This document shows, in pieces, positions 8,170-16,230 of a DNA stretch of 54,750 nucleotides. Both the position numbers and the translations under genes were made by a program. The stretch lies in NCBI GenBank assembly GCA_947504205.1, contig CANNGL010000005.1, positions 1 through 54,750 on the forward strand. Direction: 5' to 3'. The notes under the pieces were generated by a model. It had not been told where the DNA came from. It did no database searches and saw only the letters and a list, made by a program, of their open reading frames with translations. This DNA is from an uncultured Litoreibacter sp. (lineage in GTDB: Bacteria > Pseudomonadota > Alphaproteobacteria > Rhodobacterales > Rhodobacteraceae). Within the stretch, counting starts at the first letter, position 1; each line of letters opens with the position of its first letter.

Positions 8170-9399
8170 TCACGACATTTTTTTTCGTAAGACTTCGATT
8201 TTTTTCATAAGCCACAGTTTTGATGGGTGATCCGTGCAAAGAGAGACTGCTTTTGCATAAGCCTCTGCAGCTTCAGCAGCCCGACCGAGTTCGGCAAGAC
8301 AATGGGCGCGCACGGCATGGAACGGCTGGTGAGTATCCAATCCGTCAAATTCGATCACGTCCAGCATCTTGAGCCCTTCCGCCGGGCCCGCATCTTCGGC
8401 CACGACGGCGGCACGGCTTACGGCCCCGCCGATGGATGGGTAGGTCTGCATCAGTCCGGAATAGAGTTGCGAAAGCGCACGCCAATCGGTTTTGCCGGTC
8501 ACGGATCGGGCCGCGTGCACAGCTTGAATGGCCGCCTCTAGCTGGAACCGGCCGGGTATGCTTTTGGGCGCGCGCCTCAATGAGGCCTGGGTCAGCACGC
8601 TCACCGAGCGTTCGATCAGTTGGTTGTCCCAAAGCTCAACATCCTGTTCGGGCACGGGAACCAGAACGCCGTTGCTCAAGCGAGCGTCCCGTCGCGCTTC
8701 AATGAAACCAATCAAGGCCGTCAGGCCAAGCGTCTCGGCGTCTTCGGGAGCCAGTTCGGCCAAGACATTTGACAAAAAGAACGCCTCGTGGCTGATATCG
8801 CCATCGCCCTCTAGCCAATCGACCGAATAGGCCCCGTATACTGCTTCGAGGACCGCCACCATCCGTTCGGGGTAGGCGTCGGGTTCCGGCACGGTAAACG
8901 GAATGCCGGCGGTTTTGATTTTTTTCTTTGCGCGGACCAGCCGCTGCGCCATCGTTGCCGGTTTCACCAGGAACGCTTTGGCAATCTGTTCGGCCTCCAG
9001 GCCCAACACAGTCTGCAACATCAGCGGGGTACGTATGCCTTCGTCGATGGCAGGGTGGGCGCAGACAAAGAGGAGCTTTAGTCGTTCGTCTAATTCGGCG
9101 TCTTCGGGTTCGATTGCTTGTGCGTCAGCCATGTCGTTTGCCTCGTCTGTGATGACCAAACGAGCATCCCGGCGCGCCTGATCGATGCGTCTGTTCTTGG
9201 CCACGGTTAAGAGCCAGGCCTCGGGTTTGTCTGGAATGCCGCGCTCGGGCCACGTTTTCAGTGCGGCCACGAAGGCATCGGCGATTGCGTCTTCGGCAGC
9301 GATGATGTCCCCAGTCTTACTGGCCAGCATCGCAATCAGTTTGCCGTAAGCGGCGCGGGCGACATCTTCCGCCCGCGCCTGTGCGTCCGTCTTGGTCAC
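8170..9399 (-). CDS. ECF sigma factor, ECF42-like with long C-terminal extension
   Basis: A 409-residue sigma factor. Region 2 (about 10-80) includes AEDAIADAFVAALKTWP and PEAWLLTVAKNRRIDQARR. Region 4 (about 115-165) has LEAEQIAKAFLVKPATMAQRLVRAKKKI. A roughly 240-residue C-terminal extension (DUF6596/TPR-like) ends with AVRAHCLAELGRAAEAAEAY. This architecture plus an adjacent DGPF gene is the signature of ECF42; such factors lack a classical anti-sigma partner. The start is GTG at 9399, overlapping the DGPF stop by 4 bases (GTGA). A longer ATG start at 9468 would run back into the DGPF gene. Confidence 0.9.
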   Translation of the reverse strand: MTKTDAQARAEDVARAAYGKLIAMLASKTGDIIAAEDAIADAFVAALKTWPERGIPDKPEAWLLTVAKNRRIDQARRDARLVITDEANDMADAQAIEPEDAELDERLKLLFVCAHPAIDEGIRTPLMLQTVLGLEAEQIAKAFLVKPATMAQRLVRAKKKIKTAGIPFTVPEPDAYPERMVAVLEAVYGAYSVDWLEGDGDISHEAFFLSNVLAELAPEDAETLGLTALIGFIEARRDARLSNGVLVPVPEQDVELWDNQLIERSVSVLTQASLRRAPKSIPGRFQLEAAIQAVHAARSVTGKTDWRALSQLYSGLMQTYPSIGGAVSRAAVVAEDAGPAEGLKMLDVIEFDGLDTHQPFHAVRAHCLAELGRAAEAAEAYAKAVSLCTDHPSKLWLMKKIEVLRKKMS

Positions 9400-9749
9400 A
9401 CACTGCCCATGGCAGAGGATCGGATTTCCAGCTTGCCGTAGTGAACGTGGGGGCATTTCTCGGCCCATTGCATTGCTTCATCAAGGTTTTCGACTTCAAT
9501 GGCAAAGAAGCCACCCAGCGTTTCCTTGGTCTCGGCGAAGGGGCCGTCTTGTACCCGTTTTTCGCCACTTGCCAGCGTGATGGTCGTTGCCGTATCCGCC
9601 GGATGCAACCAGTCCGTATCGATGAAGACGCCAGCTTCCTGAAGGGCGCCAATATACTGGCCGTAGATTTCTTTGGACTTAGCCCAGTCCTCTTCGGTCA
9701 TGTTGGCAGCCATTGCTGGGTCGGAATAAAGAAGAAATGTGTAACGCAT
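9396..9749 (-). CDS. YCII-related DGPF-domain protein
   Basis: A 117-residue DGPF (PhnB/YCII-related) protein. The N-terminus MRYTFLLYSDP and the diagnostic RVQDGPFAETKE (DGPF at 68-71) are clear. DGPF proteins accompany ECF42 sigma factors and are thought to take part in the response they control; the biochemical role is unknown. The ATG at 9749 matches the family start. It sits between SRPBCC paralogue 1 (28 bases upstream) and the sigma gene, which it overlaps by 4 bases. Confidence 0.92.
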   Translation of the reverse strand: MRYTFLLYSDPAMAANMTEEDWAKSKEIYGQYIGALQEAGVFIDTDWLHPADTATTITLASGEKRVQDGPFAETKETLGGFFAIEVENLDEAMQWAEKCPHVHYGKLEIRSSAMGSV

Positions 9750-9777
9750 TGTTTTGGTTCCTTTGTCGTCGGTTGGA

Positions 9778-10290
9778 TTAAGCGGCAACATCAGCGATGT
9801 TAGCACGGCCAAGTTCGAAATTCGGACCTATCATTCCATCCATGAACAGCCCCATGACGCGGAAAACAGGGTTCATGCCAAGGTCCATGTCCATGCTCCA
9901 CGTCACCTCGGTGGAGCCGTCCACTGCGATGGCCGAGATCGCCTGTGTAGGCTGTCCCAAGGGGCCAAGATCAAGGTCAAAGACAACCTGATCGGCGGTG
10001 ACAGATGCCACCGTTTGCTGGCCCGCGCCGTCCTTGCTTTCAAATGAGAAGCCGGAGCCGACGCCTGAGGCCGGGCCGAACATCTGCACCTGCAGGTTGG
10101 GGTCGAGGTCTTTGTAAGGGTTGAAGGCCTGATAGCCGGAGTTCGAGGCCGCCAGTTCGATCACCGCCTCGGGCGCGGCATCCATCATGGCCGAGCGTTC
10201 GATGCTGACGTAGCGTGGCAATGCCAAGGCACCCACGGCCAGTGCGGCGATGCCGCAAGCGGTGTAGAAAGTGATTTTCTTGATATTCAT
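9778..10290 (-). CDS. SRPBCC family protein, membrane-anchored (paralogue 1)
   Basis: A 170-residue protein with an N-terminal hydrophobic segment (about 6-24) and an SRPBCC/polyketide-cyclase-like fold. It shares extended identity with the protein at 7584-8084, for example NPVFR, GLFMD, FGPA.G.GSGF and QTV..VTAD. It is the first gene of the minus-strand operon SRPBCC-DGPF-sigma, with a candidate ECF promoter 50-80 bases upstream. The ATG at 10290 is chosen over 10344 because the extra residues would read through the promoter. A duplication of this gene probably produced the copy at the other end of the module. Confidence 0.85.
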   Translation of the reverse strand: MNIKKITFYTACGIAALAVGALALPRYVSIERSAMMDAAPEAVIELAASNSGYQAFNPYKDLDPNLQVQMFGPASGVGSGFSFESKDGAGQQTVASVTADQVVFDLDLGPLGQPTQAISAIAVDGSTEVTWSMDMDLGMNPVFRVMGLFMDGMIGPNFELGRANIADVAA

Positions 10291-10343
10291 GTGTCTGTCC
10301 TCTCGTGTGTTTTTGAGAAGGGCTTTTTGCCTCTTCACCCACA

Positions 10344-10371
10344 CGACGGACGGGAAGCTGGTGAATCGACA
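10344..10371 (-). promoter_or_regulatory. Candidate ECF42-type promoter of the SRPBCC-DGPF-sigma operon
   Basis: Minus strand TGTCGA (10371-10366), a 17-base spacer, then CGTCG (10348-10344) continuing TGTGGG. It matches the copy at 8140-8167 in both boxes, the downstream bases and the spacing, while the spacers differ. This suggests the sigma factor drives its own operon. Confidence 0.72.
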
Positions 10372-10426
10372 ACGTTAAGAAAAAAGTTCGAATTTTTTTG
10401 AAACCGACCCGAAGCTGCTGTTGACC

Positions 10427-10475
10427 ATGACATCAAATGCGGCGGTGCGGCTTTTCGCAAAGCGGTCATTGCGGC
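10427..10475. repeat. Degenerate intergenic repeat, second copy
   Basis: It contains ATGACATCAAATGCGGCGG, TGCGGCTTTTCGC and AAAGCGGTCA. It is similar in parts to 2753-2770 and to 7445-7485. Probably a decayed repeat family; recognised by eye only. Confidence 0.4.
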
Positions 10476-10533
10476 TAGTGCAAGAAGCGGCGGGATTGTA
10501 CTTGCCAATATACATGGAGAATGCCTGGTTCCC

Positions 10534-11508
10534 TTAGAGCTTCAAAACGATACGCCCGATTACGTTTCGTTCTGTCAGGGCTCGAAAGGCCTCGGGCGCC
10601 TCCTCCAACTTCAAGACGCGATCAATAATGGGGCGCAGTTCACCGTTCGCAATCCAGTGCATGATCTTATCTGCAGCGTCCTTGGCTTCCGAAGGGTACT
10701 TATCCGCCCAAGCGCCCTCGAATACGCCGACAACCGAAAACCCCTTGAGCAGAGGTAAGTTCATGGGCAGGCTCGGAATCTCGCCACTTACAAAGCCAAC
10801 AGGCGCAATGCGCCCGCCCCACCGCATGGACCGGGCGAGCTTTACAAATGTGTCGCCGCCGATCATCTCAAAGCACACATCCAGGCCTTTGCCGTCTGTC
10901 AGGTCTTTGATCTGATCTTTCAGATCACCTTCGCGCGTATGGACGACCGCCTCAGCCCCCATGTCTTTGAGCACCTGCTCTTTGGCCATATCTCCCGTTC
11001 CAGCGAGAACGCGCGCGCCTAACATCCGCCCCATGTCCACGGCGGCGAGGCCAACACCGCCGGTGGCGCCTGTGACCAGTAATGTCTCTCCGGGTTGCAA
11101 CGCACATCTTTGAACCAAAGCGTGGTAGGCCGTCATGTAGTTGTGCAGAATGGTCGAGGCGACCGTGAAGTCGATGCCGTCCGGGACCTTTGCGCACTTC
11201 CAATGTTTGGTCACGGCCCGTTCCGCGTAACTGCCGTGCCACATCTGACCAACCACCCGATCACCGGGTTTGAAGCTCGTGACCTCGCGGCCAACCTTCA
11301 AGACGATGCCTGCAGCATCCGTTCCCGGCACGTAAGGCAACTCCGGCCGTAGCTGATAGCCGCCTTCGGCCATGAGCTTGTCCATGAAGCTCACAGCCGC
11401 AGCGCGCACATCAATGAGGACTTCATCGGCGGCCGGCGCAGGCTCGGGCGCTTCGCCAAACTCAAGCGCATCCGCGCCGTCAAAATTGGTACAAAGGATG
11501 GCGCGCAT
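10534..11508 (-). CDS. NADPH:quinone oxidoreductase-like protein (zeta-crystallin family)
   Basis: A 324-residue medium-chain reductase. The GroES-like N-terminal domain has PYVPGTDAAGIV and the NADPH motif TGATGGVG is at 146-153. Zinc-ligand cysteines are absent, as in QOR/zeta-crystallin and acryloyl-CoA-reductase-like enzymes. It follows the acyl-CoA dehydrogenase gene on the same strand after a 27-base gap, so the two likely form an operon under the upstream AraC-type regulator. A role in acyl-CoA or enoyl metabolism is inferred from this pairing. Confidence 0.88.
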   Translation of the reverse strand: MRAILCTNFDGADALEFGEAPEPAPAADEVLIDVRAAAVSFMDKLMAEGGYQLRPELPYVPGTDAAGIVLKVGREVTSFKPGDRVVGQMWHGSYAERAVTKHWKCAKVPDGIDFTVASTILHNYMTAYHALVQRCALQPGETLLVTGATGGVGLAAVDMGRMLGARVLAGTGDMAKEQVLKDMGAEAVVHTREGDLKDQIKDLTDGKGLDVCFEMIGGDTFVKLARSMRWGGRIAPVGFVSGEIPSLPMNLPLLKGFSVVGVFEGAWADKYPSEAKDAADKIMHWIANGELRPIIDRVLKLEEAPEAFRALTERNVIGRIVLKL

Positions 11509-11535
11509 AGCACAAACTCCTGTCGGTAGAGCGTG

Positions 11536-12741
11536 CTACTCCGCTGCGAAGGTCGTAGCACTCTTGTCGGTTTCACCGTATCCCTTTGGCACGGGCAGGT
11601 CCGGCAAACCAGCCGCACGTTTCTGGAGCGCGCGACCGATGACAACGCGACTGATCTCGGTTGTGCCATCCACGATCCGCAGCATCTGCGCCAAACGCGA
11701 CAGCCGATCCAACCCGTAAGGTTGCAACAAACCCATGCCCCCCAGCACTTGCGTGCACGTGTTTGCGGCCTTCACCGCAGCATCGGGGACAAACCGCTTG
11801 GCATGCGCCGCCATCAGTGACCCCTCGGGCGTCCCAAGTGCCTCTGCGGCCTTGCGATACAGCAGCTTGGAGGCTTCAAGGTCAGTCGCGACCTCGCCCA
11901 ACATCCACTGGATGCCATCCAGATCGAGGTTCTTTCCGCCGAACATCTGACGGTTATTGGAATAGGACAGCGCCGTATCCAGCGCCGATTGCATCAGACC
12001 GCAGCAGCCAGAGGCGATTGAAACCCGCGCGATGTCAATCGCCATCAAAGAGCCCTGCAGACCCTGGCCAATGGGCAGAATGATGTTGTCTTCACTGACC
12101 ACCACATTGTCGAGATACATCTCGGACATGGGTAAAAAGTTGTAGGAGGGCGTGTCGTAAAGCGGACCAAAGCTGATACCGGGTGCATCCGCCGGGATCG
12201 CGATCATCGCCATGTCCTTGTGGCCAGGCGCGTCGCTCGTCTTGACGACCGTGAAGTAGATGTCGGCCTCAGTCGCCAAGCTAACCCAAGCCTTCAACCC
12301 ACTGATCGTCCAGGTGCCATCCTCGTTGATCGTGGCACGGGTGTACATCTTCATCGGGTCCGAGCCCGACTGCGGCTCGGTCAGCGCAAAGTTCGCAAGC
12401 TTGCGGCCCGAGGTCAGATCCCGGGCCCAGGCTTCCTTGAACGCGTCGGTCCCGTATCCGCAGCCGGCAAAGGTGCAAATATTGTGCATGGACAGCGCAA
12501 AAGCGTAAGCCCCGTCGCCCAGACCTAACTGCTCGTACACCTGAATGCCTTCGGAAAGTGGCAAACCCTGCCCACCCCACTCCTGGGGCGCATAAAGACC
12601 GGTCAATCCAGCGGCGCCAGCCATGTCAGAGGCCGCACGAGGCCAAGCCTTACTGGCATTCCAGGCATCCACATTGGGCACGATCACATCGCGGGCATGA
12701 TCGCGCGCAGCTGTCAGGATGGTTTCGAGTTTCGACGACAT
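11536..12741 (-). CDS. Acyl-CoA dehydrogenase
   Basis: A 401-residue flavoprotein of the acyl-CoA dehydrogenase family. The central [12 protein letters not shown] flavin/substrate motif, the GLKAWVSLA strand and the C-terminal helical domain with [10 protein letters not shown] are present. These enzymes oxidise acyl-CoAs to enoyl-CoAs, passing electrons to ETF. The segment that normally carries the catalytic glutamate (YEGT.EI) reads VDGTTEISR, with Asp in its place. It is upstream of the quinone-oxidoreductase-like gene and downstream of an AraC-type regulator. Substrate chain length cannot be told. Confidence 0.92.
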   Translation of the reverse strand: MSSKLETILTAARDHARDVIVPNVDAWNASKAWPRAASDMAGAAGLTGLYAPQEWGGQGLPLSEGIQVYEQLGLGDGAYAFALSMHNICTFAGCGYGTDAFKEAWARDLTSGRKLANFALTEPQSGSDPMKMYTRATINEDGTWTISGLKAWVSLATEADIYFTVVKTSDAPGHKDMAMIAIPADAPGISFGPLYDTPSYNFLPMSEMYLDNVVVSEDNIILPIGQGLQGSLMAIDIARVSIASGCCGLMQSALDTALSYSNNRQMFGGKNLDLDGIQWMLGEVATDLEASKLLYRKAAEALGTPEGSLMAAHAKRFVPDAAVKAANTCTQVLGGMGLLQPYGLDRLSRLAQMLRIVDGTTEISRVVIGRALQKRAAGLPDLPVPKGYGETDKSATTFAAE

Positions 12742-12875
12742 GGGCCTGGTCCTTTAAGTTGAGCGCGAATATCCAATCTCGCCAACGCCTGTTAATGAAG
12801 CAAAGCAGTTTCACGCAGTAAGAAGTGTTTCGAAGTCTAAATAGCGCCGGTTGCGCACCGTGTACCATCTCACCC

Positions 12876-12904
12876 AGTGACAACCGATTGTCCGAAAGTG
12901 ACAA
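12876..12904. promoter_or_regulatory. Candidate AraC-type operator (21-bp direct repeat)
   Basis: AGTGACAA occurs at 12876-12883 and again at 12897-12904 in the same orientation, exactly 21 bases apart (two helical turns). Flanking bases are also similar (CCGATT and ATCG). Tandem half-sites at about 21 bp are typical of AraC/XylS family binding. It lies 135-165 bases upstream of the acyl-CoA dehydrogenase start, just after the regulator's stop. Confidence 0.5.
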
Positions 12905-12911
12905 ATCGCTA

Positions 12912-13940
12912 CTAAAGAGGATGCCGCCGCCGGTACGAGCTCGGTGTTGCCCCGGTCCATCTGCGAAACGCCTTGTGGAAACTGGCTGCAGACGCGAAGC
13001 CCACGTCCTGGGCGATGGCCTCGATACTTGCATCCCCAATTTGCAAACGGCGAATGGCAATATCCCTGCGCAACCCGTCTTTGATCGCCTGAAACGAGGT
13101 CCCGTCCGTCTCCAGCTTACGGATCAACGTGCGCGGCGTCATGTTCAGCGCTTTGGCAGCACCCGCAAGATGCGCCTTCTCCCAGCTTGACTGGTTCAGA
13201 TAGGCACGGACCCGCAAAGACTGCGTATGTTCTTGCGAGCGCGTGAAAACCCAATCACGCGGGGCGTTCTCCAAAAAGCGATCCAAATCATCGGTACTGC
13301 GTGTGTTTACCGGCCCCAGCGTGGCGTTGGCGAAATGGATCGATGTGGCCCGGGCGCCAAAGGTGACAGGCGCGGGAAAGATAACGGCATAATCCTCTTC
13401 AAATGCGGGGCGCTCAAATTCAAATGCGATACTCTCCAACGCAACCTCGCGGCGGGCCAGCCAGGACAGAATCCCGTGGGCCAGCTTCAGGATCAACATG
13501 TGTCCAAAACGCTGCGGAGGGCTGTCTGACTGGGCGATAAGGCGCAGCACTGTAGTATCCTTCGCATCCACCAACTCAAATCGATGGTCATCAAGCAGCA
13601 GATTCCAGAATGTCGAGAACCGATAAAGCGCTGACGACAGCGAGGTCGACTCGCGCACCGATGTCAAAAGATGCTGCAGCGCACGCGGCCTGATCGGACG
13701 CGACCACAGCCCCATCATCTCATCGCCTGTTTCTACAGCCGCCAATTGGTACAGGCGCACAATCTGCTCTAGTGTTACCCGTCCCAACTGTGCTTTTTCG
13801 CCGTGGGCGATGCCAGATCGGGCGAGCAATGAAGAGAATTGATCCGACCCACAAAGCGCCTGCAACGCCAAAAGCCAGTCCTGAACGAAGGCACTTGAGA
13901 CGGTCGAAAGCTGGGCGTCGAGATCGCGTGTCATCACCAA
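12912..13940 (-). CDS. AraC-family transcriptional regulator (OruR/ArgR-like)
   Basis: A 342-residue regulator. The N-terminal arabinose-binding-like domain of the OruR/MmsR group (about 20-215) precedes a C-terminal double HTH (about 235-335) with AGAAKALNMTPRTLIRKL and the second helix region IAQDVGFASAASFHKAFRRWTG. It starts at 13940, or 6 bases later at the next ATG. It lies 170 bases upstream of the acyl-CoA dehydrogenase gene on the same strand, so control of the dehydrogenase and quinone-oxidoreductase genes is likely. The effector is unknown. Confidence 0.92.
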   Translation of the reverse strand: MVMTRDLDAQLSTVSSAFVQDWLLALQALCGSDQFSSLLARSGIAHGEKAQLGRVTLEQIVRLYQLAAVETGDEMMGLWSRPIRPRALQHLLTSVRESTSLSSALYRFSTFWNLLLDDHRFELVDAKDTTVLRLIAQSDSPPQRFGHMLILKLAHGILSWLARREVALESIAFEFERPAFEEDYAVIFPAPVTFGARATSIHFANATLGPVNTRSTDDLDRFLENAPRDWVFTRSQEHTQSLRVRAYLNQSSWEKAHLAGAAKALNMTPRTLIRKLETDGTSFQAIKDGLRRDIAIRRLQIGDASIEAIAQDVGFASAASFHKAFRRWTGATPSSYRRRHPL

Positions 13941-14156
13941 ATGAGACTAACAGCGAAAACCAACGGCTAGAACCTGTATCAGAGCGGTCCACAAGAGAGA
14001 CACTCGTGATCCAGTTCCGATACTGCGGTCGCAGTCCGCCGAACTTGCCATTCGCTGCGACGGCAAAGCTGACAACATGATAGTTAGATATTCGTACAAC
14101 AAGGACGTCCTGACTGCTTTCAGGTCTATCACGAAACTAAGGGCTTCGCTGATAGG

Positions 14157-14600
14157 TTACGGTTTAGTTTCCACCTCTTTGATCCTTCCAATGATACGGT
14201 GCATGTAGCCCAGGAATGCCTCGGTCTCCTCATCTGAGAGGTCTGCGAGCACTTCTTCGTTGATCTGCATTGCTGTCCGGTAGGCCTCGTCACGGATTGA
14301 TTGCCCTTGATCGGTCAGATGGATCGTACGCGCCCGCGCATCTGCCGGGTGCTCTTTACGGGAGATGAGCCCATCCCTTTCCATCCTCGTCAGTGTGTTT
14401 GCCAGTGTCGCCTGCTCTATATCGACCAAAGCAAGGAGTTCTTTCTGAGTCAGGCCATCTTTCTCCCACAAAGCAAGCAGCGTCGGGAACTGGCCGGGCA
14501 CAATTCCCAGAGGAGCGATACGCTTCCGGAGAACCTCGACAAGCAGGCGGGCTAGATTGTTCACAACGTATCCCGCCGAGTTCATGCGATCAAATTCCAT
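14157..14600 (-). CDS. MarR-family transcriptional regulator
   Basis: A 147-residue winged-helix regulator. The DNA-binding region (about 50-105) reads LTQKELLALVDIEQATLANTLTRMERDGLISR followed by the wing KEHPADARARTIHLTDQG. MarR proteins are usually repressors released by small phenolic or oxidant ligands. It is divergent from the EF-hand gene across an 80-base AT-rich spacer with palindromes, so it most likely controls the EF-hand/b561/reductase cassette and itself. Confidence 0.92.
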   Translation of the reverse strand: MEFDRMNSAGYVVNNLARLLVEVLRKRIAPLGIVPGQFPTLLALWEKDGLTQKELLALVDIEQATLANTLTRMERDGLISRKEHPADARARTIHLTDQGQSIRDEAYRTAMQINEEVLADLSDEETEAFLGYMHRIIGRIKEVETKP

Positions 14601-14609
14601 GGTTAAAGT

Positions 14610-14652
14610 TTAGCATTGCATAGCTAACTATGTAATATTATATAGCTTGCTA
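14610..14652. promoter_or_regulatory. Candidate MarR operators in the divergent spacer
   Basis: Two palindromes: TTAGC-N8-GCTAA (14610-14627) and TAGC-TT-GCTA (14643-14652). The sequence between is AT-rich (ATGTAATATTATATAG) and could hold -10 elements for both directions. MarR sites are usually 16-20 bp palindromes, which fits the first. Confidence 0.5.
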
Positions 14653-14680
14653 TTCAAATAGAATCAGAAGGGATATCGAG

Positions 14681-15166
14681 ATGAAAAAGCTGACAGCAAC
14701 TTGTGCGCTCTTTTTGGCTCTTCCTGTGGCAGCGATGGCCCAATCAGACGCACCGACCCCAGGGCGAGAACTGGCAGAACTGATCTACGGCTCCATTGAA
14801 GACAACCCAAAGGGCGCGGCCGACATGGGCGAGTTTGTCAACTTCGGCAGGGATATATTCGTGTCCATGGACCATGACGAAAGCGGGTCGGTCGATTTCT
14901 CTGAGTTCACCGATTGGGACTTCGGATTCAGCTTCATCGCAGAGGATGAGGGACAGCAACGCGCCTACGATACCGCACAAAAAATCCTTTTTGCATTCTG
15001 GGATCGTGATGCAAACGGTGCGATCAACCGGAGCGAGTATCACACGTCGATGGTCGCTGACTTCCGCCGCGCTGACACCGACGATGATGCTTTCCTGACC
15101 CGCGACGAGTTTCTCAGCGGCTATGTGATCAACCTCGCCTACCGCGCAGCGATCACCGGTCAATAG
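14681..15166 (+). CDS. Exported EF-hand calcium-binding protein
   Basis: A 161-residue protein with a Sec signal peptide (MKKLTATCALFLALPVAAMA, cleavage near residue 20). It has three EF-hand loops: DHDESGSVDFSE (64-75), DRDANGAINRSE (108-119) and DTDDDAFLTRDE (132-143). The first two have good calcium ligands and the third is less regular. It should act in the periplasm as a Ca2+ sensor or buffer. It is the first gene after the MarR-divergent promoter and lies 30 bases before the cytochrome b561 gene, suggesting a role with that electron-transfer cassette. Confidence 0.9.
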   Translation: MKKLTATCALFLALPVAAMAQSDAPTPGRELAELIYGSIEDNPKGAADMGEFVNFGRDIFVSMDHDESGSVDFSEFTDWDFGFSFIAEDEGQQRAYDTAQKILFAFWDRDANGAINRSEYHTSMVADFRRADTDDDAFLTRDEFLSGYVINLAYRAAITGQ

Positions 15167-15196
15167 GTCTGGCTCCAAGGCGCAAGAGGCGACCTC

Positions 15197-15748
15197 ATGA
15201 AAAGCTCTCTAACCCAATATGGATCGGTCGCAGTCGCAATCCATTGGCTTAGTGCGATCTTCATACTTGCGATGCTCGGGTCTGGTTTCCGGGCGGCATC
15301 GATGACGGAAAGCGCGGCCAAGGAAGCGGTACTGTTGTTTCATGTGCCACTTGGCGTCGTGATCCTAATACTTACACTTTTTCGCCTGTTCTGGTGGTGG
15401 CGTGTTGATCAGAAACCTCGCCCGGTCGCGGGTGATCCCGCCTGGCAAACCCTTTCCGCAAAGATCATCCACGTCCTTTTCTACATTGTCATCCTCGGCA
15501 TGGCGGTAAGCGGCATTGGGATCATATTGCTCTCTGGGGCGGGGAGTATCCTGTTTGGCGATAGCGCAGCACCCTTGCCTGACTTCACTGACGTCTTGCC
15601 GCGTATCCCACATGGGCTTGGCGCACGGCTGATGGTGGCACTCTTCGTGCTCCATGCGGGTGCCGCGCTTTACCACCACTTCATCAAAAGAGACGGGCTA
15701 ATCTGGCGCATGTGGTTCGGCTCTCACGACAGAGGGGCCAGATCATGA
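15197..15748 (+). CDS. Cytochrome b561 family protein
   Basis: A 183-residue membrane protein with four hydrophobic segments (about 13-31, 47-66, 90-115 and 143-162) of the bacterial cytochrome b561 (COG3038) type. Histidines 16, 49, 92, 139, 153 and 160/161 include the expected di-haem ligands, in AIHWL, LLFHVPLG and VLHAGAALYHH contexts. Such proteins pass electrons across or out of the inner membrane. It overlaps the next gene by 4 bases (ATGA) and follows the EF-hand gene, consistent with one transcript. Confidence 0.9.
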   Translation: MKSSLTQYGSVAVAIHWLSAIFILAMLGSGFRAASMTESAAKEAVLLFHVPLGVVILILTLFRLFWWWRVDQKPRPVAGDPAWQTLSAKIIHVLFYIVILGMAVSGIGIILLSGAGSILFGDSAAPLPDFTDVLPRIPHGLGARLMVALFVLHAGAALYHHFIKRDGLIWRMWFGSHDRGARS

Positions 15749-16191
15749 TCAAGGCAGTATTCAATATTCTGACCATCTGTGGAGCCGCTGGTTTTGCAGG
15801 TGTCATGCTCAGCATCGGCGTCACGCTCGGCGGGTACTGGCGCAGCCTGCCCACGCAAGACTTCCTCGACTGGTTTGCGGCCAATAATCAATTCGTATCC
15901 CGCTCCATCCCGCTGATCTTCATGCCGACTTTGATTGGTCTGATCGGATCGGTTTGGCTGTCCTGGGGCGGTCCAGAGCTGAGATACTGGCTGCTCAGCG
16001 CAGCTTGCATCCTTGTGGTGGCCGTTTTGACCTTCGCGTTCTTCGTACCGACGAACAGCGCATTCGCAAGCGGCACAATGAACGAAGCAACCGGAGCAGC
16101 GAAACTGAACCAGTGGCTAGCGATCCACTATTTTCGAATTGGATTCGGCATGGCAGCAGCGGTCTTCGGCTGCATTGCGATCAAAGCCTGA
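15745..16191 (+). CDS. DUF1772-like four-helix membrane protein
   Basis: A 148-residue integral membrane protein with about four hydrophobic segments (about 5-30, 53-72, 81-105 and 130-147). The pattern NS-x-x-ASGTMNEA and the C-terminal WLAIHYFRIGFGM resemble the DUF1772/anthrone-oxygenase-like fold. No cofactor motif is evident. The ATG at 15745 overlaps the b561 stop; a longer frame from 15712 would run into the b561 gene. Function unknown; context suggests a partner of the b561/reductase system. Confidence 0.7.
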   Translation: MIKAVFNILTICGAAGFAGVMLSIGVTLGGYWRSLPTQDFLDWFAANNQFVSRSIPLIFMPTLIGLIGSVWLSWGGPELRYWLLSAACILVVAVLTFAFFVPTNSAFASGTMNEATGAAKLNQWLAIHYFRIGFGMAAAVFGCIAIKA

Positions 16192-16230
16192 CACCCCGAA
16201 ACCAAGATCAATTCCGAGGAGGAGTTCTCA

